Source: Streptomyces sp. NBC_00289 (GTDB lineage: Bacteria > Actinomycetota > Actinomycetes > Streptomycetales > Streptomycetaceae). From it: a stretch of 64,000 nt of DNA. The stretch covers positions 9,858,001-9,922,000 of the forward strand of contig NZ_CP108046.1 of assembly GCF_041435115.1 (NCBI RefSeq), given 5' to 3'. The notes beneath the pieces are model-generated. The model ran no database searches and was not told the DNA's origin. It saw only the letters and a program-made list of their open reading frames with translations. The position numbers and the translations under genes are program-made. Positions 63,126 to 64,000 of this stretch are shown here, in pieces. Position 1 is the first letter of the stretch; each line of letters opens with the position of its first letter.

Positions 63126-64000
63126 TCACCGGCCGGGGCCAGTGGCCAGCCGACGCTGGCAGTGGGTGTGTATCAGGCGTGAGGCGGCGGGTTTGTCCGG
63201 CTTGCCGTTGCCCGCATCGGTAGTGATCGCGTGTTTGCGGATCGCGGTGCGGGTGACCTTGAGCCACTGCTCCCACTGGTCGGGGGTTTGCGGCTCGTGG
63301 TCGGCGTGCAGCAGCAGCCCTCCGCAGAGCGGGCATCGGCCGTCTTGCATCTGCAGCAGATGCAAGGTGCCTTTGCCCAGCGGGAGTTTGCCGCGGCGGC
63401 GCCGCTTGGCCCAGAAGTCGGCCAGGGCGGGATCGTCGGTTGACGCTCTCCCTGGCACCATCCGGTGCCGGACGATCGGCGTCCAGGCGAACTTGTAGAG
63501 GTAGAAACCGCTGGTGCGGTCCCCGAATACCCATGTGTCCTGCCTGAACGGGTTGAACATGCCGAAGTACCGGGCGGTCACCCAGCGCATCGGCTTGTTC
63601 GGGTGGGAGAACTTGGCCCACTTGTAGACCAGTCTCCACACGTAGGCGTCCAGCGAGTTGAACGCCCGCTTGGACACCCCGATCCGGTAGTAAGCGACCC
63701 AGCCCTTGATGATCGGGTTGAGCTTGGCGATCACCGCGTCGGCGTTGGCCCCTCGCAGGGCCAGCACTTCGGCGGCAAGCCGTTCCCGGATCCGCCGCAG
63801 GGCCGCGTTGCTCGGCTTGGTCAGCAACTTTCCGCGATAGCGTCGGATGTTGAACCCCAGGAAGTCGCAGCCCTCATCGAGGTGGACAATGCGCGTCTTG
63901 TCCTCATTGAAAGCCAGCCCCCGGGGCGCGAGCCACGCGGCCAGCCGAGCCTTGACCTGCTCGGCCTGTTCCCGAGAATGACACAGGGCGAGAAGGTCGT
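63126..64000 (-). CDS. group II intron reverse transcriptase/maturase, HNH type (partial, runs off the window)
   Basis: The 3' part of an RT. From the window edge the frame reads DLLALCHSREQAEQVKARLA (just after the YADD site), then GCDFLGFNIRRYRGKLLTKP, maturase X (IIKGWVAYYRIGVSKRAFNS) and a C-terminal HNH nuclease (RCPLCGGLLLHADHEPQTPD), with a stop at 63126. It is clearly homologous to the truncated RT at 45.5-46.5 kb but with no visible damage. Domain V follows 41 bases past the stop. Confidence 0.88.
   Translation of the reverse strand, partial: DLLALCHSREQAEQVKARLAAWLAPRGLAFNEDKTRIVHLDEGCDFLGFNIRRYRGKLLTKPSNAALRRIRERLAAEVLALRGANADAVIAKLNPIIKGWVAYYRIGVSKRAFNSLDAYVWRLVYKWAKFSHPNKPMRWVTARYFGMFNPFRQDTWVFGDRTSGFYLYKFAWTPIVRHRMVPGRASTDDPALADFWAKRRRRGKLPLGKGTLHLLQMQDGRCPLCGGLLLHADHEPQTPDQWEQWLKVTRTAIRKHAITTDAGNGKPDKPAASRLIHTHCQRRLATGPGR

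Overview
The window is GC-rich DNA with Streptomyces-type codon use, GGAGG-type ribosome binding sites and typical actinomycete gene families. It is very probably a Streptomyces (or close relative) accessory region, such as a chromosome arm or a large linear plasmid. About two thirds of it is insertion sequences, IS fragments and group II intron remains, many nested in one another. I saw no tRNA, rRNA or CRISPR array.

Left part (1-17.4 kb): an aminoglycoside-phosphotransferase-like kinase gene, then three adjoining mobile elements (IS701, IS256, broken IS481). After these come three divergent regulator/enzyme pairs: VOC protein + WYL regulator, TetR + quinone-oxidoreductase-like enzyme, and MmyB-type regulator + short-chain dehydrogenase. 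A protein built from an internal duplication follows. The most unusual locus is a coupled gene pair at 12.8-16.0 kb. An 870-residue protein joins Phd-antitoxin-like repeats, a DnaB-like core whose P-loop lysine is missing, and a C-terminal part that resembles a family B DNA polymerase palm. Its partner is a 190-residue HTH-like protein. The layout recalls the Tap-Tpg and Tac-Tpc operons that maintain Streptomyces telomeres, but this is an inference. A decayed ABC-three-component-type nuclease gene and a small S24/S26-peptidase-like gene follow.

Middle part (17.4-42.4 kb): nested elements (IS3 in IS110 in IS630; IS1182 and IS110 in another IS630; ISAs1 in IS1380) have taken apart what looks like one redox island. 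Its pieces are a Rieske lipoprotein, an ECF sigma factor and a ferric-reductase-like flavocytochrome. Two identical IS630 copies lie directly repeated on either side of the Rieske gene. A GntR regulator, a beta-barrel (lipocalin/AttH-like) protein and a truncated GMC oxidoreductase form a second operon joined by two ATGA overlaps.

Right part (42.4-64 kb): remains of IS5, IS3, IS30, ISL3, IS701, IS1380, IS1182, IS21 and IS630, and parts of four group II introns whose 3' ends sit inside transposase genes. Two reverse transcriptases are fused head to head at a palindrome. The only non-mobile genes here are a large LuxR-type (LAL) regulator and an alpha/beta hydrolase.

Several features concern how mobile elements are expressed. 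Both IS701 copies carry a CCCAAAA slippery site leading to a conserved C-terminal CxxCHR tail. Both ISAs1 elements begin with a stem-loop that hides the ribosome binding site or start codon. The IS630 elements use an A-run frameshift. Exact target duplications are visible for IS256, IS3, ISAs1, both IS1182 copies, ISL3 and IS21, so much of the insertion order can be read.
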